Below, in pieces: positions 23,494 to 32,697 of a DNA stretch of 41,396 nt. The stretch comes from Phycisphaeraceae bacterium. GTDB lineage: Bacteria; Planctomycetota; Phycisphaerae; Phycisphaerales; Phycisphaeraceae. The first letter of the stretch is position 1. Every line of letters begins with the position of its first letter. Below the pieces are notes generated by a model, which saw nothing but the letters and a program-made list of their open reading frames with translations, was not told where the DNA came from and did not search any database. The translations under genes and the position numbers were made by a program. The DNA is taken from contig JAJDCX010000085.1 in the NCBI GenBank assembly GCA_029260615.1, forward strand, positions 1 to 41,396. Direction: 5' to 3'.

Positions 23494-24786
23494 TCACACA
23501 TCCCCCTCCGCCACCCGCGTCGCATCAATCGGCACCACCGCATGGTCATTCATCAACACCTGCACCAACGGATCAAGCGGGTCGTCCACGTCGATCTTCA
23601 CCGACGCAAACACCGCCGGTGCACGCTTCTGCAACGTTGCATCCGTCTCGGAGAACTCAAGCGCCAGCATCCCGTGCGTCGTCGCCATCTTCAACAGCGT
23701 CCCCGGGTCGGTCTGGTCCCGCCGATAGAGCCGACGCATCTGCGGCAAAATCCCCATCGGCTGCGCCTCGTCCGCCGGCTGACACAAAATAGAATCCGTC
23801 CCCAAGCAGACATTCACCCCGGCCTCAAGCATGTCCCGGTAACGGTGGTCCACATGCCCAAAATACTCACTAGCCACCGGGCAGTAAGCCACGCTCGTCC
23901 CGGTCTTCTGAAGGATGTCGATGTGTTCATCTTCAACATAGTTGCAGTGTGCAAGCACCCAACGCGCGTGTTTAAGCACGGGCTCCAGCCACCCCACCGG
24001 GTGCTGGCCCGTCGGCTCGATCCCGTCCCCCCACTTCCCCAACGCCTTAAGCAACTCCGCGAACGGACCGTCTGCGTCGCGCACAAACCGCACCTCCTCC
24101 TGCGTCTCCGCCAGATGCGTCGTCAACCGATAGATCCGGTCATGGCTAAGCCGATTCGCAGCCTTATAAACATCCATCCCCGTGGAGTAAGGCGCATGCG
24201 GCCCCAACCCAAGCACCGCCCCACGATCGTGAAAATCGATCCGCGACTCAAACGGCAGATCATTCAACGCACGCTTCATCTGCGCAATCGAAGACGCCTG
24301 CTTCTCACCAAGCCCAAAGCACTCGATATAACTCACCCCCGGCATCTCCGCCTCGCGCGGCGCCTGACGCCGACCCATCACCGCGGCCGTCGACCCAGCG
24401 ATATCACCAAGATGCCCGACCCCCGCCGCCCGGCTCATCACCAACCCCCGCCGAACCGCGTCAATGATCTGCTTCGGCTCGGTCGGGCGTCGGCTGACCA
24501 CATCACCCAGCCAGGCCGTGAAGTCACCGCCGTAGGGCGTCGGCCCCAACCCCGAAAGGTCCAGATGGGCGTGAACGTTGACCAACGCCGGCAGGATCAA
24601 CTCGTCAGGCCGATCAATAAAAAGAGCGTTCTTCAACAGACGCTTGGGCAGCGAATCGGGATGCCCCGACGCGACCACCCGCCCGTGCCTAACCGCCACC
24701 GCACCCGGCCGGGCACTCGTGCCCTGGGCGTCTCGGATCGCTGCCGCCCGGTAGATCGTGGCTCGGTCTTGTTTCATGTGTCCCAT
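23494..24786 (-). CDS. Amidohydrolase-family deaminase/hydrolase (COG0402 type)
   Basis: A 430-residue cytoplasmic enzyme of the metal-dependent amidohydrolase superfamily, closest in layout to SsnA, guanine deaminase and chlorohydrolase-like proteins. Metal-site motifs appear in order: NVHAHLDLSGLGP near 108, THLAETQEEVRF near 227, VLAHCNYVEDEHIDIL near 275 and CLGTDSILCQPADEAQPMGIL near 322, giving the usual His-x-His, His, His, Asp set. It would hydrolyse a C-N bond, probably on a purine-like or pterin-like ring, but the substrate cannot be told. The protein starts at ATG 24784-24786, or at a second ATG three codons later. It is divergent from the OmpA-like lipoprotein gene. Confidence 0.87.
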   Translation of the reverse strand: MGHMKQDRATIYRAAAIRDAQGTSARPGAVAVRHGRVVASGHPDSLPKRLLKNALFIDRPDELILPALVNVHAHLDLSGLGPTPYGGDFTAWLGDVVSRRPTEPKQIIDAVRRGLVMSRAAGVGHLGDIAGSTAAVMGRRQAPREAEMPGVSYIECFGLGEKQASSIAQMKRALNDLPFESRIDFHDRGAVLGLGPHAPYSTGMDVYKAANRLSHDRIYRLTTHLAETQEEVRFVRDADGPFAELLKALGKWGDGIEPTGQHPVGWLEPVLKHARWVLAHCNYVEDEHIDILQKTGTSVAYCPVASEYFGHVDHRYRDMLEAGVNVCLGTDSILCQPADEAQPMGILPQMRRLYRRDQTDPGTLLKMATTHGMLALEFSETDATLQKRAPAVFASVKIDVDDPLDPLVQVLMNDHAVVPIDATRVAEGDV

Positions 24787-24912
24787 CCATTAAACCCGAC
24801 GACAAGGGTTATCCCCCCGGGAAATCCCCGCACACACCCGACTTCCCAGGCTATTGCCGACCCGTTACAATCCCACATTGCTAGTCAAACCCGATACCAA
24901 GGAGTGGCTCCG

Positions 24913-25770
24913 ATGAAACGACAGACATGGATGATACTCGCCGCGGTCACTTTGGTCGCCACCGGCTGCGTGGCCCAGCGTGAGGCCGACGACCTCAAGA
25001 CACTTTACCGCAACAGCCAAAGCCAGGTGCTGGACCTCCAGGAACAGCTCGCCGAGGCCAACGCCCGCATCGCGGCCCTCATGGGCGGAGCCGGCAGCGA
25101 AGCCGATGCCTTGGCACAAGCCCTCGCCGACAGCGCCCGCCTGCGTTCCGCTCTGGATGACGCCGAGGAACGCCTCCGCAACGCCAGCAGCGTGGTCCTC
25201 CCGCCCGAACTGGACGACGCCCTGAGCCAACTCGCTGCCGCCAACCCCCAACTCATGAGCTATGACGCAGCGAAAGGCATGATCCAGCTACGCAGCGACC
25301 TGACCTTCGCACTGGGCTCCGCCGACGTCAGCGCCGGCGCGTCCAACACCCTCTCCAGGCTCGCGGGCATCCTTAACTCCTCCGCCGCAAAGTCCTACGA
25401 GGTCCGTGTCGTCGGGCACACCGACAACGTCCCGATCAAGAACGTCGGGACACGCGCCAAACACCCCACCAACTGGCACCTGTCAGTCCACCGTGCGATC
25501 TCCGTCATGCAGGTCCTCGCCAAGTCAGGCGTGGCCTCCGACCGCGTGGGTGTCGCAGGCTACGGCGAATACCGGCCGGCCGCCGCCAACGCCAAGGGCG
25601 GCTCCGAAGCCAACCGCCGCGTTGAGATCTTCCTTGTTGCCATGAGCTCTTCCACCGAAGCGCCGCAACCCGAAGCCCAAGCCGAGGCAGCAGCCCCAGC
25701 GGAACCCGCCGCCACGCCGGTAGCCCAACCCGAGCCGGACATCACACAGCCCCCGGCAGCTTACAAGTAA
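24913..25770 (+). CDS. OmpA-family lipoprotein with coiled coil
   Basis: A 285-residue envelope protein; the ATG at 24913 follows AAGGAGTGGCTCCG. A lipobox LVATGC places the lipidated Cys at 19. A coiled coil spans about 25-90 (DDLKTLYRNSQSQVLDLQEQ onward). The OmpA/MotB peptidoglycan-binding domain covers about 130-245, with VRVVGHTDNVPIKN and the RAISVMQVLAKSGV, GYGEYRPAAAN and NRRVEIFL segments that contact diaminopimelate. The tail is Pro/Ala/Glu-rich (about 40 residues). It should tether an outer membrane or lipid layer to peptidoglycan, which is consistent with a cell wall and outer membrane in this planctomycete. The upstream plus-strand extension of this frame to 23404 is only antisense to the amidohydrolase. 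Confidence 0.93.
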   Translation: MKRQTWMILAAVTLVATGCVAQREADDLKTLYRNSQSQVLDLQEQLAEANARIAALMGGAGSEADALAQALADSARLRSALDDAEERLRNASSVVLPPELDDALSQLAAANPQLMSYDAAKGMIQLRSDLTFALGSADVSAGASNTLSRLAGILNSSAAKSYEVRVVGHTDNVPIKNVGTRAKHPTNWHLSVHRAISVMQVLAKSGVASDRVGVAGYGEYRPAAANAKGGSEANRRVEIFLVAMSSSTEAPQPEAQAEAAAPAEPAATPVAQPEPDITQPPAAYK

Positions 25771-25815
25771 ACGGCACCCAGGCACACGCCTGGCCACAAC
25801 CCAATCCACCCAAAA

Positions 25816-25841
25816 CCCGCCGTAACAGGCGGGTTTTTTTT
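25816..25841 (+). terminator. Terminator of the OmpA-like gene
   Basis: CCCGCC / GGCGGG stem, GTAACA loop and eight T residues, 45 nt after the stop. Confidence 0.92.
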
Positions 25842-25994
25842 ATTTAAGCACCTTAGAAATTGAGGGAACCATCATCACCGCAAAAGCCGCCTAAGGATTC
25901 GCCACCCGCTATCCATCCCAAAAAACATATTTAATGCGCGATATTTGGCACCCCGCTATTCCTTACCTCGCAGGCCTGCAGTAGAATCGTTCCC

Positions 25995-27566
25995 GTGTTG
26001 CGGGAGATAAACAAAATTCGCCGGGCGGGGGGCGGTATCGTAATCAGTTTCGCGCTGACGGTTATGGGTTCGCCTGCCTACGCCGACATCGAATACGACG
26101 CGAACACACTGTTTACCTCGCCCCAACCCGCGTTCGATATCACACAGAACAGGCCGAGCCTTGAATTACACAGGCCAACCGTCGGCGCAATTAATATCAC
26201 TGGGCAACTCACCGGGTCCGGCGATGCGGGGAGCAACTCGTCGGCTCAAGACACACGCCCCTTCTTCTACGACCCCAGCCAAGCCACCACCGCCAACCTC
26301 GGCGACCTCACCGGCGACTTCGCCGACCAGGCTGTAACACCACGCAACGGAATCAGCGCGGGCATGGACCTAAACGACGCCGGCTGGGTTGTCGGTGTCA
26401 GCAGCACCACCCCCGCCCCCGGTACTGGCCCAAGCACCGCAGACGACCGCCCTTTCTTGTGGTTTGATGCCGACGCCAACCACGCACACACCTTAGGGGA
26501 GATGCACGAGTTAACGCTGAACCCCGGCGCAACCTTTGGCAAGGCGTTGCGGGTCAACAACACGGGCATGGCCCTGGTCACCGGCGACACGGGGCTGTAC
26601 CGTGCGACGCTATCGTTAAACGTCGGCGTCTTAACCGAGCCCGTGGGGCGGACATTCATCACGTCTTCCGCCAACATCGTTGACATGAACGATGCAGGGG
26701 ACGTGGCGTACACATCGGGGAGCGCGGGTTTTGTCTGGCGGGACTTGAATGCCGACAGCCTCATGGACCCCGGCGAGACCGTGCAGATGCCGTTCATGAG
26801 CGCCGCTGCGCCGAGCGCCTCGGTCTTCGGGATCAACAACACCGGGCAGGTCGTCGGCACGATGCGCAACGACCATCTCCGAGACATCGGGTTTGTTTGG
26901 ACGGATCTGAACGGCGACAACACGGTCGATTTTTCCGACGCCAACGGCAACGGATTCTTTGAGTGGAACGAAAGTTCCACCGAAGTCGTCCGCTTCCACG
27001 GCGACGCGGCGGGGATCAACGCCACCGCTGGCAACACGTTCGTGTTTGATATCAACGATACCGGTGTGTCTGTGGGCGGGTACATTGACGCTTCGGGCCG
27101 TCGGGCTTTCACCTTCGACGCCACCAACGGCATGCGCTTCCTCGATGACCTGATTGATGCCGCATTCCCGCTGGACCTCCGCGAGGCCGACGCGATCAAC
27201 AACGCCGGCCAGATCACCGCCGTCGGCCGATCGCTTGGCTCCACGGTCGATCAACTCGTCTTATTGACTCCCTTTTCCATCGCGCTACCCGGCGACCTTA
27301 ACAATGACGGCTTCGTCGGGATCGCGGACCTGAACATCGTCTTGGGTGTGTGGAACCAGGCCATCCCACCGGGCGACCCCGATCTGGCCGACCCGTCTGG
27401 CGATGGGTTCGTTGGGATTGAAGATTTAAATGCGGTACTTGGGAATTGGAACGCCGGGACTCCGCCACCCCCGGGATCAGACGAGTTGGTCATCCCCGAG
27501 CCGGGGACGTTGGCGATTCTAGGCTTGGGTGGATTGGCGGTGTTGAAACGCAGTCGCCTGTTCTGA
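25995..27566 (+). CDS. Secreted HAF-repeat protein with dockerin-like module and PEP-CTERM tail
   Basis: A 523-residue exported protein starting at GTG (25995); the ribosome-binding site is weak and TTG at the next codon is an alternative. Signal peptide to about residue 31 (GSPAYA). The body has HAF-type repeats with N-x-x-G units: NDAGWVVGVSS, NNTGMALVTGD, NDAGDVAYTS, NNTGQVVGTMR, NDTGVSVGGYID and NNAGQITAVG, likely a beta-propeller or solenoid. Several WxDxxxD-like acidic loops (FLWFDADANHAHT, VWRDLNADSLMDPGE, VWTDLNGDNTVDFSDANGNG) could bind calcium. Dockerin-like modules at about 434 and 470 (GDLNNDGFVGIADLN, GDGFVGIEDLN) precede IPEPGTLAILGLGGLAVLKRSR, the PEP-CTERM signal. Confidence 0.88.
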   Translation: MLREINKIRRAGGGIVISFALTVMGSPAYADIEYDANTLFTSPQPAFDITQNRPSLELHRPTVGAINITGQLTGSGDAGSNSSAQDTRPFFYDPSQATTANLGDLTGDFADQAVTPRNGISAGMDLNDAGWVVGVSSTTPAPGTGPSTADDRPFLWFDADANHAHTLGEMHELTLNPGATFGKALRVNNTGMALVTGDTGLYRATLSLNVGVLTEPVGRTFITSSANIVDMNDAGDVAYTSGSAGFVWRDLNADSLMDPGETVQMPFMSAAAPSASVFGINNTGQVVGTMRNDHLRDIGFVWTDLNGDNTVDFSDANGNGFFEWNESSTEVVRFHGDAAGINATAGNTFVFDINDTGVSVGGYIDASGRRAFTFDATNGMRFLDDLIDAAFPLDLREADAINNAGQITAVGRSLGSTVDQLVLLTPFSIALPGDLNNDGFVGIADLNIVLGVWNQAIPPGDPDLADPSGDGFVGIEDLNAVLGNWNAGTPPPPGSDELVIPEPGTLAILGLGGLAVLKRSRLF

Positions 27567-27645
27567 TGCGGGACGGTTGCGAGGGCGGCTGCAGCCGGGA
27601 TTTTGAGGCCTACTCGAAAAATTACTTAAAAAACAGTTTTTTTGC

Positions 27646-27674
27646 TTGCATTAATGCGCGAAAGCCGACAATAT
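27646..27674 (+). promoter_or_regulatory. Candidate promoter of the solenoid protein gene
   Basis: TTGCAT (27646-27651), 17 bases, CAATAT (27669-27674), about 100 nt before the ATG at 27776. The surrounding 27567-27775 has no gene. Confidence 0.45.
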
Positions 27675-27775
27675 GTACGAAGTGCCCCGCCAGGGGTTCT
27701 GGGAGGAGAGAAAGCGTGACACGCTATGACTCCCAGCAGTTTTTCCGAGCTGCGCATTAGTGACAGGTAGTCAAG

Positions 27776-30721
27776 ATGAAAAATTTATGGATTCGGGGTT
27801 CTTTACCGGTTGTGCTGTGCCTGTGCGCCCAGTTACTGGCCATCACTTCAACCACAACAGCGCAGCCGTTCACAACGGTGATCAACGTCCCGCCGGATAT
27901 AGCCCCGGGCTCGATTGGATCGGACACGCAGTTGAACCTGTTTGATGGGGGGACTATTGACTCATTAGGCGCAGGCTTAAGAAATGAATTTAACTCCAAT
28001 ATCGAAGTCAACATAAGTGGCGGCGTAGTAGACCATGGAATTCAGGCTGGAAACTTCCGCGCCACCAACACCAACGTGTTCGTGAATGTCAGCGGCGGAA
28101 CCGTAGCCGGCATCACTGCCAACTCAGGGAGCACTGTCAACATCAGCGACGGAAGCGTAGGCAACGTCTGGGCAAACGCCGGCAGTGTGGTCAACTTCAG
28201 CGGTGGCTCGCTAGGCGACAGAACCCGGGCGGACAGGGGCAGTACGTTTAACATCAGCGGAGGGTCGGTGGGCAGATTTTTCGAAGCAGGGAGCCACTCC
28301 ACGGTCAATATCAGTGGTGGGACAATCGGCGACCTTTTTTCCGTTGGCTTTAATGCGGACATTAGTATCAGCGGTGGGGTGGTGCCCGAGTTCCAAATCT
28401 TTGCAGACGGTACACTCAACATCAGTGGTGGAAACCTCGGTGGATTCTCCGGGTTTAGCGGCGAAGCCACGATCACCGGCAGCGAGTTCCAATTTAATGG
28501 TGCCCCGATACCCGGGCTTGAATCACCCGGCGATTCGGTGACATTCCCCACAACTAGTACAGGGCTGCTGACGACTACATTCGCAGACGGAGCTGTATTC
28601 GCAATACAACGCCACACTCTTGGCGACACATTGACGCTGAACGTGGTGGCGGCACCCGCCAAGCCCGCCACAATCAACACCCCAAGCGACCCCGCCCCAC
28701 TGGGTCTAAGGTCTGGCCAGACACTCAACCTATCTGACGGCGCAACGCTGAACGATAACTTCTACGCCGTCGACGCGACTCTAAATATGTCTGGGGGCAG
28801 TGTAGGCCGGCACCTTGAGGTGATGGGCACATCCGTGGACATCACCGGCGGTTCCGTCGACGAATACTTCCGGGCCCGTTCCGGCAGCACGGTCAACATC
28901 AGCGGCGGTGCTGTGGGTCACGGCGTAGTGTTGTCTAACTCCACCGCCACCATCACCGGCGGGACGATCAAGGGCTCAATCGATGTCGGACCTGATAGTC
29001 AACTCGACTTCCAAGGGGGGACTATCGGCAGAAACAGTGAATTTTTCTCTGGCAGCACGGTCAACATCACCGGTGACAGCCTGCGGCTCGACGGCGTACC
29101 TGTCCCGGGCCTTGAGACACCTGGGCTCACTGTAGGTCTAAATCTCCCGGCGGACTCAATCCTGACGGGTAGGCTTACCGATGGTTCGGTATTCGTTTTC
29201 TCCACCCAATCCGGCGATAAGATCGCTGACGGCACACTTAAGTTTACTACCACTTCGGCGCCCACTGCCGGGCCGAGCGTAATTAATGTCCCCGCCGATA
29301 CCGCCCCGAAGGGGCTATGGGTAGGGCAGACACTCAACCTCTCCGAAGGCGGCGTATTGGGCGACAACTTCGCCGCAGTAGAAGCGACTATGAATATCAC
29401 CGGCGGCACGGTCGGGCAGAGCATGGAGGTCGTGGATTCGGTCGTTACCGTTACAGGCGGAGATGTGGGGCTCGGGCTGACCGCTTTAATGGGAAGCACG
29501 ATCGATATCCGTGGAGGTAACGTTGGTGAAGGCCTCAGTATATTATCGGGGAGCGTGGTCAATATCAGCGGCGGAACGGTGGCTGGAAGAGGCGTTATCG
29601 GCTCGTTCGATGGCACCAGCGCCGATGCGACTCTTAACATCAGTGGTGGACATGTTGGGGAGTTTTTCCAGACGTCCCCCGGCACTACGGTCAATATCAG
29701 TGGCGGGGAGGTGGGCGATACTTTCATTGTTGGCGCGAACAGCACGGTCAATATCAGCGGCGGGGGCGTAAACCATGCATTCAGAGCAAAATCTGGCAGC
29801 ACGGTCAATATCAGCGGCGGGGAGTTCTTCCTGGATGGTGTTTTGGTTCCGGGGTTGGACACGTTGGGCACGTCGACCGGGGTCAACATCCCGCCGGACT
29901 CACGCCTGACAGTCACACTCACAGACGGAACCGTGCGGACCTTTGGCTCTACGCGATTAGACCTCATAGCCGATGGGACGCTGAATCTAATCCGCGCACC
30001 GATACCCACGGCAAAGGATGTAGTCAATGTCCCTGTCGACCCCGCCCCGAGAGGGCTGCGGATCGGCCAGGCACTCAACCTTAGTGATGGTGGAATACTG
30101 AGATCCGACTTCACTACCGGTATCGGATCGACAGTAAATATCGACGGCGGGGAAGTCGGTGATAGATTCACTGCGGAGATTAACAGCACCGTTAACATCA
30201 GCGGCGGAATAGTGGGCAACAGCTTCAATGCCTTCTCCGGCAGCACGGTCAATATCAGCGGAGGATCGATCGGCGTTGTATCTAGCGTTCTTGATAAAAG
30301 CTTCATCGCGAACTCGGGCAGCACAGTCAACATAAGCGGGGGAGTAATCGGAACTAAATTTAAGGCGTCTTCAGGAAGTATTGTCAACATACTCGGTGGA
30401 AACATCGGTAATGCTTTTGTCGCTTTTCCTGACAGCACCGTCAACCTCACCGGATCGTCATTTATCCTCGATGGGGTAGACCTGACAGCGGGGTTAACAC
30501 CGGACGAGCTATTTACGATTACTGATCGGAACGTCAGGTTGGAGGGTATGCTTGCTGATGGCTCGCCTTTCAGTTTCAACCTGAGCAGTAACGGCAATTT
30601 TAATGCTGACTTCTTCCACACTACTGCAACGCTAACCGTGACCCTGGTCCCCGAACCGGGGGCGCTTGCGCTTCTGGGTGTGGGCGGGTTGGCGATATTG
30701 AGACGCAGGCATGTTGTTTGA
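27776..30721 (+). CDS. Large secreted beta-solenoid protein with four super-repeats and PEP-CTERM tail
   Basis: A 981-residue exported protein with a signal peptide of about 30 residues. Four super-repeats begin at about 34, 299, 501 and 747, each opening with a line like VINVPADTAPKGLWVGQTLN followed by LSEGG. Inside each are tandem ~20-residue units of the form GSTVNISGGxVGxxFxAxS, which should coil as a parallel beta-helix, and each of the first three ends with a LDGVPVPGLETPG / TxxLTDGTVxxF / IADGTLxL segment. The fourth ends in a diverged version. The tail is VPEPGALALLGVGGLAILRRRHVV, a PEP-CTERM signal. There is no dockerin-like module in this frame, but one is encoded in the overlapping next frame. 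Function is probably structural or adhesive at the cell surface. Confidence 0.9.
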   Translation: MKNLWIRGSLPVVLCLCAQLLAITSTTTAQPFTTVINVPPDIAPGSIGSDTQLNLFDGGTIDSLGAGLRNEFNSNIEVNISGGVVDHGIQAGNFRATNTNVFVNVSGGTVAGITANSGSTVNISDGSVGNVWANAGSVVNFSGGSLGDRTRADRGSTFNISGGSVGRFFEAGSHSTVNISGGTIGDLFSVGFNADISISGGVVPEFQIFADGTLNISGGNLGGFSGFSGEATITGSEFQFNGAPIPGLESPGDSVTFPTTSTGLLTTTFADGAVFAIQRHTLGDTLTLNVVAAPAKPATINTPSDPAPLGLRSGQTLNLSDGATLNDNFYAVDATLNMSGGSVGRHLEVMGTSVDITGGSVDEYFRARSGSTVNISGGAVGHGVVLSNSTATITGGTIKGSIDVGPDSQLDFQGGTIGRNSEFFSGSTVNITGDSLRLDGVPVPGLETPGLTVGLNLPADSILTGRLTDGSVFVFSTQSGDKIADGTLKFTTTSAPTAGPSVINVPADTAPKGLWVGQTLNLSEGGVLGDNFAAVEATMNITGGTVGQSMEVVDSVVTVTGGDVGLGLTALMGSTIDIRGGNVGEGLSILSGSVVNISGGTVAGRGVIGSFDGTSADATLNISGGHVGEFFQTSPGTTVNISGGEVGDTFIVGANSTVNISGGGVNHAFRAKSGSTVNISGGEFFLDGVLVPGLDTLGTSTGVNIPPDSRLTVTLTDGTVRTFGSTRLDLIADGTLNLIRAPIPTAKDVVNVPVDPAPRGLRIGQALNLSDGGILRSDFTTGIGSTVNIDGGEVGDRFTAEINSTVNISGGIVGNSFNAFSGSTVNISGGSIGVVSSVLDKSFIANSGSTVNISGGVIGTKFKASSGSIVNILGGNIGNAFVAFPDSTVNLTGSSFILDGVDLTAGLTPDELFTITDRNVRLEGMLADGSPFSFNLSSNGNFNADFFHTTATLTVTLVPEPGALALLGVGGLAILRRRHVV

Positions 30722-31025
30722 TGCGCTTGGTGTCATGGCAGGCGACCTCGACAGCGGCGGCTTCGTCGGGATCACCGACCTGAACATCGTCTTGAGCAAC
30801 TGGAACCACAGTATCCCGCCAGGCAACCCCTCGCTTGGCGACCCGTCCGGTGACGGGTTTGTGGGTATCGCTGACCTGAACCTGGTGCTTGGTAATTGGA
30901 ACACGGGCTCGCCGCCAACCTCAGACAACTCCCTGCCCGAGCCTTCGGCTCTAGCGCTGCTCGCTCTGGGCAGCGCCTGCCTGATCCACCGGAACTCTTC
31001 CAGCCCGTGTGTTCGGATGCCGTAG
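30711..31025 (+). CDS. Orphan dockerin-like/PEP-CTERM cassette overlapping the solenoid gene
   Basis: A 104-residue frame whose ATG lies 11 nt inside the end of the 981-residue gene, in another frame. It has two calcium-loop modules (GDLDSGGFVGITDLNIVLSN near 11, GDGFVGIADLNLVLGNWNTG near 46) and a PEP-CTERM-like end (LPEPSALALLALGSACLI, then HRNSSS in place of the usual Arg cluster). It has no signal peptide. In three other genes here (5440, 7336, 25995) the same modules sit inside the large secreted protein, just before its PEP tail. So this is either the remnant of a lost C-terminus after a frameshift or duplication, or a small coupled product. Confidence 0.6.
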   Translation: MLFDALGVMAGDLDSGGFVGITDLNIVLSNWNHSIPPGNPSLGDPSGDGFVGIADLNLVLGNWNTGSPPTSDNSLPEPSALALLALGSACLIHRNSSSPCVRMP

Positions 31026-31110
31026 CCAGCGAAACCGGGGGCCTGCAAGCACTTACAGAGCCATAATTTGCCCGGGAAACATCAAAATGCTCATTAATTG
31101 AACAAATGGC

Positions 31111-31139
31111 TTGACCCACAAGGGGCACTCAGTTATCCT
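31111..31139 (+). promoter_or_regulatory. Candidate promoter of the tandem PEP-CTERM pair
   Basis: TTGACC (31111-31116), 17 bases, TATCCT (31134-31139), with the ATG at 31214 preceded by GGAGGAGAGAGCC. Confidence 0.6.
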
Positions 31140-31213
31140 CAAGTTGCAAGCAAATTCTTGCACGGTCGGCGTGACCAGCACCGCTTGCTCAACATTCTGG
31201 AGGAGAGAGAGCC

Positions 31214-31906
31214 ATGACAGATTCCCTATGTCGCGTGTCCACCAAACGCCTGATGGCCTACTCGGCCGCTGCAGGGGTCGGCGCGTTCGCGTTCGGGGCC
31301 AGCGCACAGGCCAACGTGCAGGTCAACAACGCTCTTAACGGCGTTAACATTGTTGGGGCCAACGTGCTTCAGGCTCTTGATATCGATGGCAACTTGGTTG
31401 ATGACGCTCTGATCAACAACGGCATCAACGGCATCCAGGCTCTGCCCGCCGCTGTCGGCACGACCATCCTCAGCGACAACGGAACCTCCGCAGACCCGCA
31501 GTCCTACTATGTAATTGGCTTCTTCTCCCCCAACGGCGGTGGCAGTGGCGTCATCGGCCCCGACTCCCGGGTGACAGGCGGCGGCGCCAACCTCACCTAC
31601 CTCACCCTCGTCGGTGGCTACAGCAACTTCTACTACTACCATCATGTAGACGACGGCGCCTGGATCGGCGTGGCATTTGACATCGCTGGCAACAATCACT
31701 TTGGTGCCATTGAAGTTCTACAGCAGAGCGGGCACCGGGTAGCCCCCTTTGACAACAACCTCACCATCAACATCACCCTGGGTCGGATGATCTGGGAAGA
31801 CCAGCCCAACGTCGCGATCTTCCCCGAGCCGACGTCGCTATCACTGCTGGCGGTTGGGACCGGGGCGGTGGGGTTGCGTCGCAGGCGTAAGGCTTTGGAT
31901 AACTGA
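31214..31906 (+). CDS. Secreted PEP-CTERM protein, first of a tandem pair
   Basis: A 230-residue exported protein with a strong ribosome-binding site. The signal peptide has the form KRLMAYSAAAGVGAFAFGAS with cleavage near AQA. The domain that follows alternates short strands: VQVNNALNGV, ALDIDGNLVDDALI, SYYVIGFFS, YYYHHVDDGAWIGVAFDIAGNNHFGAIEVLQQSGHR, and ends in [35 protein letters not shown], a PEP-CTERM signal. The aspartate-rich loop D-I-D-G-N resembles a calcium site. Function unknown. The second gene of the pair shares the whole layout. Confidence 0.88.
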   Translation: MTDSLCRVSTKRLMAYSAAAGVGAFAFGASAQANVQVNNALNGVNIVGANVLQALDIDGNLVDDALINNGINGIQALPAAVGTTILSDNGTSADPQSYYVIGFFSPNGGGSGVIGPDSRVTGGGANLTYLTLVGGYSNFYYYHHVDDGAWIGVAFDIAGNNHFGAIEVLQQSGHRVAPFDNNLTINITLGRMIWEDQPNVAIFPEPTSLSLLAVGTGAVGLRRRRKALDN

Positions 31907-31944
31907 AATGCGATCGCCGTTCTCTGGTTTGAGGGTTTAAAAAC

Positions 31945-32697
31945 ATGATGCCCAGTATTCTTGATGGCGGTTCGATGAGACGGTTGATGGCCTACTCGAC
32001 CGCTGCGGGTGTCGGTGCGTTCACGTTCAGCCCGGGTGCCCAGGCGGCGGTGCAGATCAACAACTCGGTCAATGGGTCTCACGATGTCCACGCCGTGACG
32101 GACATCTTCAGAGTTCTGGACGTCGATGGCAACGGGATAGATGACGTTCGATTCCTCACAGGCGACAGTTCTATTATTGTCCTCCCGGCCATTGGCAGCC
32201 CGACCACTATCTTCGCAAACTTCCCCAGTGGGCATGCGACTTACTACGTCTTGGGATTCCAGCCCGGCAACACCGTCAATAGTAGCTTTAACTACGTCCA
32301 CCCCTCGACGCTCGGCTTCACCTTCCAAACATTCAACTTCGGCAACCCCGTGACCAATCCGGTCAACCCCGGCTACTACATCTACTACCACCACACCGCC
32401 GACGGCGACTGGGTTGGCTTGTCTTTCGACATCAACGGCAGCACCCACTTCGGAGCCATCGAGATCCTCCAGCAGAGCGGGCACCGGCCTACACCTAACG
32501 GGATCGCAACCCCCGAAGAGAATCTCGCCAACCCCGACCCGATCAACGTGACCTTCGGCCGGATGATCTGGGAGGACCAGCCCGATACCCCGCTGGTCGT
32601 CATCCCCGAGCCGACATCGCTAGCGCTATTGGCAGTGGGGGCCGGGGCTGTGGGGTTGCGGCGGCGGCGTGAGCCGAGGGTCAGAGGAACAAGCTGA
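31945..32697 (+). CDS. Secreted PEP-CTERM protein, second of a tandem pair
   Basis: A 250-residue paralogue of the preceding protein: signal peptide [72 protein letters not shown] followed by [18 protein letters not shown], and [20 protein letters not shown] with the PEP-CTERM helix and LRRRR. ATG at 31945 is used; another ATG ten codons on (31975) is also possible, being just before RRLMAYS. It starts 38 nt after the first copy and is surely a tandem duplication. Its last 17 nt overlap the end of the convergent prpD gene. Confidence 0.88.
   Translation: MMPSILDGGSMRRLMAYSTAAGVGAFTFSPGAQAAVQINNSVNGSHDVHAVTDIFRVLDVDGNGIDDVRFLTGDSSIIVLPAIGSPTTIFANFPSGHATYYVLGFQPGNTVNSSFNYVHPSTLGFTFQTFNFGNPVTNPVNPGYYIYYHHTADGDWVGLSFDINGSTHFGAIEILQQSGHRPTPNGIATPEENLANPDPINVTFGRMIWEDQPDTPLVVIPEPTSLALLAVGAGAVGLRRRREPRVRGTS

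Noticed and set aside
23404..24912. A plus-strand frame of about 500 codons joined to the OmpA-like gene
   Set aside because: It is antisense to a well-supported amidohydrolase, is Arg/His/Pro-rich without any domain, and the true OmpA-like protein has its own ribosome-binding site and lipobox at 24913.
28130..30440. Tandem DNA repeat or CRISPR-like array
   Set aside because: The repeated GCACGGTCAATATCAGCGG wording encodes protein repeats in one long open frame, and spacing follows codons.
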